A stretch of DNA of 64,000 nucleotides from NCBI GenBank assembly GCA_900113425.1, contig FOZF01000001.1, forward strand, positions 2,067,283-2,131,282. The letters are read 5' to 3'. The notes beneath the pieces were generated by a model that was not told where the DNA came from, did no database searches, and worked only from the letters and a program-made list of their open reading frames with translations. The position numbers and the translations under genes are program-made. Numbering within the stretch: the first letter of the stretch is position 1; every line of letters starts with the position of its first letter. The DNA is from Stenotrophomonas maltophilia. Its GTDB lineage: Bacteria > Pseudomonadota > Gammaproteobacteria > Xanthomonadales > Xanthomonadaceae. Of the stretch, positions 46,416 to 54,851 are shown piece by piece.

Positions 46416-49190
46416 TCAGTGTGCCTCGTCCCAGTTGTTGCCTACGCCGGTGTCGACCACCAGAGGAACGCGCAACTGTGCCGATTGCGACATGCGCTGC
46501 ACCACGTTTTCCCGCAGCTCCTCGACAAACGCAGTCTCGGTCTCGAACACCAGTTCATCGTGCACCTGCAGGATCATCCGCGCCGGGGCCCCGCTGTCGC
46601 GCAGCCAGCGGTCAACGTCCACCATCGCGCGCTTGATGATGTCTGCAGCGGTACCCTGCATCGGCGCGTTGATCGCCGCGCGTTCAGCACCGGCACGCAG
46701 GCCCTGGTTGCGTGCATGGATATCGTTCAGATACAGGCGGCGGCCGAACAGCGTCTCCACATAGCCCTGGTCACGGGCCTGCTGGCGCATCCTCTCCATG
46801 AAGTCACGCACGCCCGGGTAACGGCTGAAGTACAGCGCCACATAATCCTGCGCCTGGCCCCGGTCGATGCCGAGGTTGCGGGCCAGGCCGAAGGCGCTCA
46901 TGCCGTACATCAGGCCGAAATTGATCGCCTTGGCCGCGCGGCGCTCGTTCGGCGTCACCTCGTCCAGGGTGCGGCCGAACACTTCTGCGGCGGTGGCGCG
47001 GTGCACGTCGGCGCCCTGCTCGAAGGCGCGCACCAGGCCCGGGTCCTCGGACAGGTGGGCCATGATCCGCAGCTCGATCTGTGAATAGTCGGCGGCCAGC
47101 AGCTGGCAGCCTTCCGGTGCGACGAAGGCGCGGCGGATGCGGCGGCCATCTTCGGTGCGGATCGGGATGTTCTGCAGGTTCGGGTCCGAGGAGGACAGGC
47201 GGCCGGTGGCAGCGCCGGACTGGTGGTAGCTGGTGTGGACCCTGCCGGTGTCCGGGTTGACCATCTCCGGCAACTTGTCGGTATAGGTGCTGCGGAGCTT
47301 GGCCAGGCCACGGTAATCGAGGATCACCCGCGGCAGCTCATGCTGGTCGGCGATCGCCTCCAGCGCCTCTTCATTGGTGCTGGGCTGTCCCTTGGGCGTC
47401 TTCACCACCGCCGGCAGCTTCAGCTCGTCGAACAGCACGGCCTGCAGCTGCTTCGGCGAATCCAGATTGAAGCTGCGCCCGGCCAGCTCGGTGGCTTTCT
47501 GCTGCGCGGCCAGCATGCGTGAAGACAGATCCTGGCTCTGCCGGCGCAGTTCGTCGACATCGATGCGCACACCGTTGGCTTCGATGCTGGCCAGCACCGG
47601 CACCAGCGGCATCTCGATGCCACGGTAGACGCTGTCCAGAGCCGGCTCGGCCAGCAGCTGAGGCTGCAGCGCGCGATGCAGGCGCAGGGTGATGTCGGCA
47701 TCCTCCGCCGCGTACCGGCTGGCCTCGTCGATGCCCACCTGCGAGAACGGAATCTGCTTGGCGCCCTTGCCAGCCACCTCCTCGAACTTGATGGTGCTGT
47801 AGCCCAGGTAACGCAGGGCCAACGAATCCATGTCGTGACGGGTGGCGGTGGAATTGAGCACGAAGCTCTCAAGCATGGTGTCGTCGTGGTAACCCTGCAC
47901 CTCGACACCGTGGCGCCGCAGCACATGCAGGTCGTACTTGCCGTGCTGGCCCAGCTTCTTCCTTGCCGGGTCCTGCAGTACCGGGCGCAACGCGTCCAGC
48001 ACCTGCTGAAGCGGCAGCTGCGCCGGTGCGCCGGGGTAGTCATGGCCCACCGGGATGTAGGCCGCCTTGCCCGGCTCGACCGCCACGCTGACACCGACCA
48101 GGCGCGCGCGCATCGCATCCAGCGCGTCGGTCTCGGTATCGAAGCTGATCAGGTCGGCCTGCTGCAACCGCTCGACCCAGGCCTGCAGCTGTTCGCTGGT
48201 AAGCACGGTCTCGTATTCACCTGGCGCAGCCAGTGCCGGATCCAGCGTGCCCTCGGCCGGTGCCTCCGCACTGCCACGGGCGAAGCCGGCCGCCGTGCCA
48301 CGCAGGCTCGGTGCCGCCTCGCTGGCCACGGCCGGTGCCGGCAGCGGTGCCCCCAGTTCCTTCAGCGCCTGGGTGAACCCGTAGCGCGTGTACAGCTCGG
48401 TCAGCGCCGGCACGTCCTGTTCGCGCAGCGCCAGCGTGGTCGGGGTGGCCTCCAGCGCGACGTCGGTGCGGATCGTCACCAGTTCGCGGTTCAGCGGCAG
48501 GCGCTCCAGCGCCGCACGCAGGTTCTCGCCGATCTTGCCCTTCATGGCCGGCGCGGCGGCCATCACGCCCTCCAGGTGCTGGTACTCCGCCAGCCACTTG
48601 GCGGCGGTCTTCGGCCCGCACTTCTCCACGCCCGGCACGTTGTCGACGCTGTCGCCCATCAGCGCCAGCAGGTCGACGATCTGGTCGGCGCGCACACCGA
48701 ACTTCTCCATCACCGCCGCGTCCGAATCCATGCGGCTGCCGGTCATGGTGTTGACCAGTTCGATGCCCGGCCGCACCAGCTGGGCGAAGTCCTTGTCGCC
48801 GGTGGAGATCGTCACCTTCAGGTCCTGCGCCTGACCCTGCAGGGCCAGCGTGCCGATCACATCGTCGGCTTCCACGCCCGGAACGCGCAGGATGCTGATG
48901 CCCAGCGCTTCGACGATGCGGCACATCGGCTCGACCTGGCTGCGCAGCTCGTCGGGCATCGGGGGACGGTTGGCCTTGTACTGGTCGTACAGGTCGTCAC
49001 GGAAGGTCTTGCCGGGCGCATCGACGACGAACGCGACGTAGGCCGGCCGCTCCTTCAGCGTCGAGCGCAGCATGTTGACCACGCCGAACAGCGCGCCGGT
49101 GGGCTCGCCCTGTGCATTGGACAGGGGCGGCAGCGCGTGGAACGCGCGGTACAGGTAACTGGACCCGTCGATCAGGACTAATCTGCTCAT
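46416..49190 (-). CDS. polA: DNA polymerase I
   Basis: A 924-residue replication/repair polymerase (E. coli 928 aa). The 5'-3' exonuclease is at about residues 1-290, and the 3'-5' exonuclease is at about 330-520 with FDTETDALD, so the proofreading acidic residues are kept. The polymerase domain has motif A DYSQIELRIMAHLSED, motif B RRAAKAINFGLMYGMSAFG and motif C QVHDELVFE. Divergent from the DUF2782 lipoprotein gene across 99 bp. Confidence 0.98.
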   Translation of the reverse strand: MSRLVLIDGSSYLYRAFHALPPLSNAQGEPTGALFGVVNMLRSTLKERPAYVAFVVDAPGKTFRDDLYDQYKANRPPMPDELRSQVEPMCRIVEALGISILRVPGVEADDVIGTLALQGQAQDLKVTISTGDKDFAQLVRPGIELVNTMTGSRMDSDAAVMEKFGVRADQIVDLLALMGDSVDNVPGVEKCGPKTAAKWLAEYQHLEGVMAAAPAMKGKIGENLRAALERLPLNRELVTIRTDVALEATPTTLALREQDVPALTELYTRYGFTQALKELGAPLPAPAVASEAAPSLRGTAAGFARGSAEAPAEGTLDPALAAPGEYETVLTSEQLQAWVERLQQADLISFDTETDALDAMRARLVGVSVAVEPGKAAYIPVGHDYPGAPAQLPLQQVLDALRPVLQDPARKKLGQHGKYDLHVLRRHGVEVQGYHDDTMLESFVLNSTATRHDMDSLALRYLGYSTIKFEEVAGKGAKQIPFSQVGIDEASRYAAEDADITLRLHRALQPQLLAEPALDSVYRGIEMPLVPVLASIEANGVRIDVDELRRQSQDLSSRMLAAQQKATELAGRSFNLDSPKQLQAVLFDELKLPAVVKTPKGQPSTNEEALEAIADQHELPRVILDYRGLAKLRSTYTDKLPEMVNPDTGRVHTSYHQSGAATGRLSSSDPNLQNIPIRTEDGRRIRRAFVAPEGCQLLAADYSQIELRIMAHLSEDPGLVRAFEQGADVHRATAAEVFGRTLDEVTPNERRAAKAINFGLMYGMSAFGLARNLGIDRGQAQDYVALYFSRYPGVRDFMERMRQQARDQGYVETLFGRRLYLNDIHARNQGLRAGAERAAINAPMQGTAADIIKRAMVDVDRWLRDSGAPARMILQVHDELVFETETAFVEELRENVVQRMSQSAQLRVPLVVDTGVGNNWDEAH

Positions 49191-49289
49191 GCAGCGATTC
49201 TACGCGCCTGTCCCTGCACAGCGGCGACACGGCGCATGCCCGACGATGGGGCATAATCGAATCTCTTTCCAGGCAAAGGACCACCGCCC

Positions 49290-49574
49290 ATGAAGACTCT
49301 GATGCTGGCCTCCCTGCTCCTGCTTGCCGGCTGCGCCAGCATGGGTGGCGCCGGGGCGCCCCCGGTCGACGTCAAGGGCGCCGAGGTCTCCAGCCGCACC
49401 ATGAGCAACGGCGACACCATCGAGGAGTACCGCGTGGCCGGGCAGCTGCGCATGGTCAAGGTGACGCCGTCGCGGGGTGCCCCGTTCTACATGTACGACA
49501 AGAACGGCGATGGCCGCATGGACACCGACAAGGACGGCGTCTCGCCGGTGTACTGGAAGCTCTACAGCTGGTAA
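49290..49574 (+). CDS. DUF2782-type lipoprotein
   Basis: A 94-residue lipoprotein: signal peptide with lipobox LLAGC (Cys16), then a small domain with EEYRVAGQLRMVKVTPSRG and YMYDKNGDG. Small DUF2782 proteins are commonly found beside polA in gammaproteobacteria. Function unknown. Aspartate/asparagine pairs near the end (DKNGDGRMDTDKDG) could bind Ca2+. Confidence 0.83.
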   Translation: MKTLMLASLLLLAGCASMGGAGAPPVDVKGAEVSSRTMSNGDTIEEYRVAGQLRMVKVTPSRGAPFYMYDKNGDGRMDTDKDGVSPVYWKLYSW

Positions 49575-49582
49575 TGTGACAG

Positions 49583-49621
49583 GGGTCGGACCCGTTTCCG
49601 CAGGAAAGGGATCCGACCCCA
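49583..49621. repeat. Palindromic repeat, family B copy 2
   Basis: Outer stem GGGGTCGGA / TCCGACCCC (9 bp) and inner stem CCC-G-TTTCC / GGAAAGGG with one bulge. It begins 8 nt after the lipoprotein stop and shares its core with the hairpins at 16346-16378 and 51114-51148. Confidence 0.7.
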
Positions 49622-49701
49622 GCAAGCCCGGCTGCACAAAAGATGACGCCGGCGCGCATCCTGCGGCCGGCGTCGGTGTCCCCTCCCCGGGAACACGTGC
49701 C

Positions 49702-50148
49702 TCAGCGGATGACCAGCACCGGAAGCGTGCTGCGTGCCAGCACTTCGGCGGTCTGGCTGCCCAGCAGTACGCGGGTCACGCCACGACGGCCATGCGAGGT
49801 CATCACGATCAGGTCGCTGTTGCGCTCGGCAGCGGTCTCGATGATGCCGTCGGCCGCGTAGCGGTCCAGCACATGCACCGGGTTGGCCTGGATGCCCTGC
49901 TCGGCGGCCTTGGCCAGTGCCGGCTGCAACACCTTCTGCGCGCCCTCCTCGCGATCGGCCTTGTACTCGGGGCTGTTCATGTAGCCCACGCTCCAGCCCA
50001 TGGCGTCGTACATGCCGACAGCCCATGGCTCGGAAACGGTGACGATGTCGACCTCTGCATTGAGGTCCTTCGCCAGCTCAAGGCCCTTGGCCAGGCCCTT
50101 GTCGGCCAGCTCGGAACCGTCGGTGGCGATCAGGATGCGCGTGTACAT
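49702..50148 (-). CDS. Universal stress protein (UspA family)
   Basis: A 148-residue single USP domain: N-terminal RILIATDGSELADKGL and the C-terminal ATP-binding pattern GxxGxxxxxxGSxA seen in SHGRRGVTRVLLGSQTAEVL, so it is probably an ATP-binding type. USPs raise survival under growth arrest and stress. Start ATG 50148. Confidence 0.92.
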   Translation of the reverse strand: MYTRILIATDGSELADKGLAKGLELAKDLNAEVDIVTVSEPWAVGMYDAMGWSVGYMNSPEYKADREEGAQKVLQPALAKAAEQGIQANPVHVLDRYAADGIIETAAERNSDLIVMTSHGRRGVTRVLLGSQTAEVLARSTLPVLVIR

Positions 50149-50296
50149 GGTGGGGCTCCGTAGCAATCCGCCAGATGGGAACGCCACCATTGCACACCGG
50201 ATGTGCACGTGGCGCTTTGAGCAGGATCAATTGCGTCCGCCGATGGCAGACGGCAAGCTGCACCTGCCACCCCGGCGCGTCGACGGAAGACACCCC

Positions 50297-50443
50297 ATGC
50301 AGGATCGCAAGCCCGCTCGCTGGACCGCTCCCAGAATCATCCTGTGGAGCCTCATCGCCGCCTTCGTGCTGTTCTACGGCGGCTATCACCTGGGCAAGGA
50401 TCTGGCCCAGCGTGACAACGCCCGCCAGGCAGCGGGCCGGTAA
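50297..50443 (+). CDS. Small single-TM membrane protein
   Basis: A 48-residue ORF with one TM helix (residues 13-30, APRIILWSLIAAFVLFYGGY) and a short charged tail. GGAAGA lies 6 nt before the ATG, supporting translation. It stands alone between the universal stress gene and the next minus-strand gene. Function unknown. Confidence 0.6.
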   Translation: MQDRKPARWTAPRIILWSLIAAFVLFYGGYHLGKDLAQRDNARQAAGR

Positions 50444-50455
50444 CACGCGCCTGCA

Positions 50456-50475
50456 GCGCCGGCCCATGCCGGCGC
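50456..50475. repeat. Palindrome between convergent genes
   Basis: GCGCCGGC-CCAT-GCCGGCGC, a perfect 8-bp hairpin related to the SMAG core but without the GTAG head; possible bidirectional terminator for the small membrane gene and the next minus-strand gene. Confidence 0.5.
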
Positions 50476-50489
50476 CACATGGCCTGCCA

Positions 50490-51044
50490 TCAGGCGATCT
50501 GCACCACCCGCGCATTCCGGCACAGCGGGTAGCTGCCAACGAACCCGGCGATCGCATCACGCATCGCCTCGAACGACCGGCCGTACATGTACAGCGCGGT
50601 CTCGGTCGGGCCCTGCCACCAGCTGCAGATCTCGCCCAGGCCATCGATGCGTTCGGACAGCTGTTCGAACACATGGTTGGAATCGCATTGTTCGTAGACC
50701 TCGTCCGGCAGGTTCTGGCCATCCAGATAGATGCCCAGGCCTTCGGTGACGCCGAAACCGTGGTCGCCGTCCCCGGCGCCCTGCACCTTCGACCCCTTCG
50801 GTGCGCCCAGCTGTTCCAGCAGATCGATCAACTTCGGCACACCCGCCGCGTCATGAAGCGCCACCTCGATGTCGCCATACTCGACCTCGCCGTCATCGGA
50901 GAGGGCGGTCCCGCCGCCGGTGATTTCGCCCACTTCGGCGGCCTGCAGCAGCGCGTCGAGCGGATCCTCGAACAGCTCGTGGCGATGCTCGGGCTGCAGC
51001 CTGGCGTTCAACGTCACGGTGACATGCAGGGTGGGCTCGGTCAT
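50490..51044 (-). CDS. Acidic cytosolic protein of unknown function
   Basis: A 184-residue protein, strongly acidic (many Asp/Glu; EYGDIEVALHD, SDDGEVEYGD), with no signal peptide or TM segment. A C-terminal block with SWWQGPTETALYMYGRSFEAMRDAI and Cys116, Cys136 and Cys173 is the most structured-looking part. I recognise no family. It has its own gap on both sides and is not in an obvious operon. Confidence 0.75.
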   Translation of the reverse strand: MTEPTLHVTVTLNARLQPEHRHELFEDPLDALLQAAEVGEITGGGTALSDDGEVEYGDIEVALHDAAGVPKLIDLLEQLGAPKGSKVQGAGDGDHGFGVTEGLGIYLDGQNLPDEVYEQCDSNHVFEQLSERIDGLGEICSWWQGPTETALYMYGRSFEAMRDAIAGFVGSYPLCRNARVVQIA

Positions 51045-51075
51045 GGGGGCATTCCTGGAAGAGATGCCGCCTATT

Positions 51076-51148
51076 GTAGAGCCCAGCCCGTGCCCGGCTG
51101 GGTGTCCCGCAATGGGTCAGAGCCCTCCCTGCGGAGGGATCCGACCCC
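51076..51148. repeat. SMAG-type element followed by family B palindrome (copy 3)
   Basis: GTAGAGCCCAGCCC-GT-GCCCGGCTGGGT-type element at 51076-51103, then GGGTC-N4-CCCTCC-CTGC-GGAGGG-N4-GACCC at 51114-51148. The second hairpin belongs to the same family as 16346-16378 and 49583-49621 and lies just after the uvrD stop. Confidence 0.7.
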
Positions 51149-51158
51149 TCGACGGGAA

Positions 51159-53351
51159 TCAGATCACCGTCAGGTTGGCGTAGGCCATCACCAGCCACTT
51201 GCTGCCGGCGTCGGCGAACTCGACCTGTACGCGGGCGTGGGCGCCGTTGCCTTCGTAATCGGTCACCATGCCTTCGCCGAACTTGGGATGGCTGACCAGC
51301 GCGCCGAGCTTGATCGGCGGCAGCTCGATGGCGGCATGTCCCATCACCCGGCTGCTGCCCAGCGACGCGGGGCGCGAGACCTGCACCTTCGGCCGCACTT
51401 CATGCAGCAGCCCGCGTGGAATCTCACGCAGGAACCGCGAAGGCAGGCTGTAGTTGTCCTGGCCATGGATGCGGCGTGATTCGGCGTAGCACAGCACCAG
51501 CTTCTGCCGCGCGCGGGTGATGCCCACATACGCCAGGCGCCGCTCTTCCTCCAGCCGGCCGCTTTCTTCCAGCGAACGCGCGCTCGGGAACAGGCCATCC
51601 TCCATGCCGGCCAGGAACACCAGCGGGAATTCCAGGCCCTTCGCCGAATGCAGGGTCATCAGCTGCACGCCGTCCTCGCCAGCCTGCGCCTGGCCCTCGC
51701 CGGCCTCCAGCGCAGCGTAGGCCAGGAACGCCACCAGCTCGTCCATGTCCTCGCCCACTTCCTCGATGTCATCGGCACGCCGCACGAAGCGCGAGGCGAC
51801 CGAGACCAGTTCGTCGAGGTTGTCGGTGCGCGATTCGGAGTCGAGCGAATTGCGGCTTTCCTTGCTCCAGTGCTCACGCAGCTGCGAGCGCGAGAGCACG
51901 TGATCCACGCGCTCGGCCAGGGTCATGTCCCGGGTCTGCGCCTGCAGTTCGTTGACCAGCACCAGGAAGCCCGCCAGTGCGTTGCGCGCACGCGCGGCCA
52001 GCGCATTGCCCTGGGTGACCAGCATGGTGGCTTCCCACAGCGAAATGCCCTGCGCTCGTGCTTCGCGCCGCACTTCGTCGAGGGTGCGTTCACCGATGCC
52101 GCGGGTCGGCGTGTTCACCGCGCGCTCGAAGGCTGCATCGTCGTTGCGGTTGGAGAGCAGGCGCAGGTAGGCCAGCGCGTCCTTGATCTCGGCGCGTTCG
52201 AAGAAGCGCATGCCGCCGTACACGCGGTACGGCACCTGCTCGCTCAGCAGGGCTTCTTCCAGCGCGCGCGACTGCGCATTGCTGCGGTAGAGCACGGCCA
52301 CTTCGGTGTAGCTGCCACCGTCGCGCACCCACTGGCGGGCACGTTCGACGATGTAGCGGGCCTCGTCCATCTCGTTGTACGCCGCGTACAGGTCGATCGG
52401 CTCGCCGTCACCGCTGTCGGTCCACAGCTGCTTGCCGATGCGATCGGGGTTGTGCGCGATCACCGCATTGGCAGCACCGAGGATGTTGGCCGTGGAGCGG
52501 TAGTTCTGTTCCAGGCGGATGGTCTGCGCGCCCGGGAAATCACGCAGGAAGCCCTGCACGTTCTCCACCTTGGCACCGCGCCAGCCGTAGATGGCCTGGT
52601 CGTCGTCGCCGACCACGAACACATGGCCGGACTCCCCGGCAAGCACGCGCACGAAGGCGTACTGGATGGCATTGGTGTCCTGGAACTCGTCCACCAGGAT
52701 CTCGCGGAAGCGGGCGCGGTAGTGCGCCAGCAGGCCGGGATTGTCACGCAGCAGCTCATGCGCGCGCAGCAGCAGTTCGGCGAAATCGACCAGGCCGGCA
52801 CGGTCGCAGCGCGCCTGGTACTCGATGTAGGCCTGGCGCATGGTTTCCAGCCACGCATCGTGCGGCTCGGGCTGGATGTGCTGCGGGCGGCGGCCTTCAT
52901 CCTTCTGTTCGTTGATCCACCACGCGATCTGCTTGGGCGGATGCTTGCTGTCGTCGATCTCCAGCGCCTGCACCACACGCTTGACCAGCCGCAGCTGGTC
53001 GTCCGAATCCATCACCTGGAAACCTTCGGGCAGCTTCGCGTCCTGCCAGTGCAGGCGCAGCAGGCGGTTGGCCAGGCCGTGGAAGGTACCGATCCACATG
53101 CCACGGCTGCCATGCGGCAGCTGTGCGTCGATGCGGTGGCGCATCTCGCCGGCGGCCTTGTTGGTGAAGGTCACCGCGAAGATGCCATGGGTCGGCACGC
53201 CTTCGACTTCATGCAGCCAGGCGATGCGGTGGGTAAGTACGCGGGTCTTGCCGGAACCGGCACCGGCCAGCACCAGGTGGTGGCCGGGGGGAGCGGAGAC
53301 GGCTTCGCGCTGGGCCGGGTTCAGGCCATCAAGCAGGTGGGAGACATCCAT
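51159..53351 (-). CDS. uvrD: DNA helicase II
   Basis: A 730-residue superfamily 1 helicase (E. coli UvrD 720 aa). The Walker A AGAGSGKT is at residues 30-37, then motif Ia FTNKAAGEM, Walker B DEFQDTN, GDDDQAIYGWRGA, LEQNYRSTANIL, LMTLHSAKGLEFP and the VGITRARQ motif VI. The C-terminus ends in a Tudor-like domain (LGALVSHPKFGEGMVTDYEG) that binds RNA polymerase or UvrB in UvrD/PcrA. It acts in excision and mismatch repair. Confidence 0.96.
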   Translation of the reverse strand: MDVSHLLDGLNPAQREAVSAPPGHHLVLAGAGSGKTRVLTHRIAWLHEVEGVPTHGIFAVTFTNKAAGEMRHRIDAQLPHGSRGMWIGTFHGLANRLLRLHWQDAKLPEGFQVMDSDDQLRLVKRVVQALEIDDSKHPPKQIAWWINEQKDEGRRPQHIQPEPHDAWLETMRQAYIEYQARCDRAGLVDFAELLLRAHELLRDNPGLLAHYRARFREILVDEFQDTNAIQYAFVRVLAGESGHVFVVGDDDQAIYGWRGAKVENVQGFLRDFPGAQTIRLEQNYRSTANILGAANAVIAHNPDRIGKQLWTDSGDGEPIDLYAAYNEMDEARYIVERARQWVRDGGSYTEVAVLYRSNAQSRALEEALLSEQVPYRVYGGMRFFERAEIKDALAYLRLLSNRNDDAAFERAVNTPTRGIGERTLDEVRREARAQGISLWEATMLVTQGNALAARARNALAGFLVLVNELQAQTRDMTLAERVDHVLSRSQLREHWSKESRNSLDSESRTDNLDELVSVASRFVRRADDIEEVGEDMDELVAFLAYAALEAGEGQAQAGEDGVQLMTLHSAKGLEFPLVFLAGMEDGLFPSARSLEESGRLEEERRLAYVGITRARQKLVLCYAESRRIHGQDNYSLPSRFLREIPRGLLHEVRPKVQVSRPASLGSSRVMGHAAIELPPIKLGALVSHPKFGEGMVTDYEGNGAHARVQVEFADAGSKWLVMAYANLTVI

Positions 53352-53360
53352 GCACCCATT

Positions 53361-54764
53361 TTACGGCATCGCCGTCGCGGCTCCTGCGACCACCTGGGTG
53401 GCCAGTGCCTGCGCCTGCTGGCGCAGTTCAGGCACCGCCAGGCTTTCCCACAGGCTGCCGATGCGCAGGCTGCCGAGTACGCCCAGCCGCGCCTGCGGTT
53501 TGCCGCCGGCGGCGCGCACGCGGTCGCCGGGCACCGTGCTGTCCAGGCCCAGCCCGTGCGGCCCGGGACGGGCCAGGCCATCGGCCTGCAGCTGCTGCAG
53601 CAACGGATTGCGCAATGCGGTGGCACGGGTCTCCACACCGGTGGCGTTGATCACGCCACCGATCGTCCACTGCTGCGGGTGTCCGGCCGCATCGTGGCCC
53701 GACAGCCGCAGCGCATCGCCCTCGCGCCAGACCCGGTCCAGGCGTGCGCGATGCACGCGCAGCTGGCCGCTGGCCTGCAGTGCGCGCAACTGTGCATCGA
53801 CCTCTTCGGCGATGCGATGGCGATGTACATCCCAGTAGCGCACCACATGGCGCAGGAACCGCCGCTGGTCGGCCTCGTCGAGGCTGCACCACAGCGCCTG
53901 CCCATGCGGACGGAGGCGGTCCATCACGCCCTGCCAGGGCAGGCCATCCGCCTCGGCCCGGCGCACCTGCCGGCGCAGCGTGCGCAGGCGCTGGCGCAGT
54001 GTCATGGGCAGCAGGGTGGCGGGGTCGAAATCCGGCAGGCCCGCGTGCGCATGCGGCAGCGGCAGCAGGCCGTGACGGGAAATCACATGCAGCGGGCCGG
54101 TGTGACCGGCCGCGACCAGCGCCAGCACCGTATCAGCCATGCTCAGACCGGAACCGACGATGGCCAGCGCGTGCGCGCCTGCAAACGCGCGCACGCCGTC
54201 GTAGTCCCAGGCTTCGACCATGGTGTCGGCAGGCAGCCCATCGGCACCGGCCACCGGCAGCGGACGCATGCTGTTGCCGGTGGCGAGCACCACCTGCGCG
54301 GCGTGCCATGTGTGGCCATCGCCCAGCTGCAGGCGGTAACCGGAGTCATCCGGGGTGAGGCCCCGCACCGGCTGCGCGATCACCTGCAGCTGCGCCGGGC
54401 TGGCCGCAACCGCCTCCCGCAGCCGCTGCTGCAGGTACGCGGCGAAATGATGGCGGCCGACGTAACGCTCGCCCAGCACCTCGCGCGCCTGGCCCGGGTA
54501 GGCGTTGGCGGCCATCAGGTAATCGAGGAAGTCACCGGGCTGCTCGGCGAACGCACTCATTTTCGCCGCCGGCACATTCAGCAGGTGCTCCGGCCACGGC
54601 GTGGCATAGGCGATGCCCTGGGCCAGCTGCGAGGCGGGTTCAAAGATGGCCAGCGCCAGCGGCGACCGGGCCTGGCGCAGCACCTGGATCGCCACCAGCA
54701 CCCCGGCCGCACCACCACCGATGATCGCCAGGTCCAGTTCGCCATTACGCGGTGAATCAGTCAT
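53361..54764 (-). CDS. FAD/NAD(P)-binding oxidoreductase (COG4529-type)
   Basis: A 467-residue flavoprotein. The N-terminal FAD-binding site has the form IIGGGAAGVLVAIQVL (about residues 13-28), with GIAYATPWPEHLLNVPAAKMSAF typical of the family, a second nucleotide-binding GSGLSMADTV and a C-terminal INATGVE. Reaction unknown. Start ATG 54764 from the MTDSPRNGELDLAIIGGG N-terminus; the upstream extension is shadow. It lies 9 bp after uvrD's start on the same strand. Confidence 0.85.
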   Translation of the reverse strand: MTDSPRNGELDLAIIGGGAAGVLVAIQVLRQARSPLALAIFEPASQLAQGIAYATPWPEHLLNVPAAKMSAFAEQPGDFLDYLMAANAYPGQAREVLGERYVGRHHFAAYLQQRLREAVAASPAQLQVIAQPVRGLTPDDSGYRLQLGDGHTWHAAQVVLATGNSMRPLPVAGADGLPADTMVEAWDYDGVRAFAGAHALAIVGSGLSMADTVLALVAAGHTGPLHVISRHGLLPLPHAHAGLPDFDPATLLPMTLRQRLRTLRRQVRRAEADGLPWQGVMDRLRPHGQALWCSLDEADQRRFLRHVVRYWDVHRHRIAEEVDAQLRALQASGQLRVHRARLDRVWREGDALRLSGHDAAGHPQQWTIGGVINATGVETRATALRNPLLQQLQADGLARPGPHGLGLDSTVPGDRVRAAGGKPQARLGVLGSLRIGSLWESLAVPELRQQAQALATQVVAGAATAMP

Positions 54765-54851
54765 GTGCCGATTGTAGGCCATCGGCAATGACGGGCCGGC
54801 GTGCCGGCGCGTGCGCAATGATCGAATCCGCTCGATTTCCGGCGCGCCGGT

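Noticed and set aside
51648..54755. 1035-codon plus-strand frame opposite uvrD and the flavoprotein
   Set aside because: Antisense shadow; uvrD and the flavoprotein carry full motif sets.
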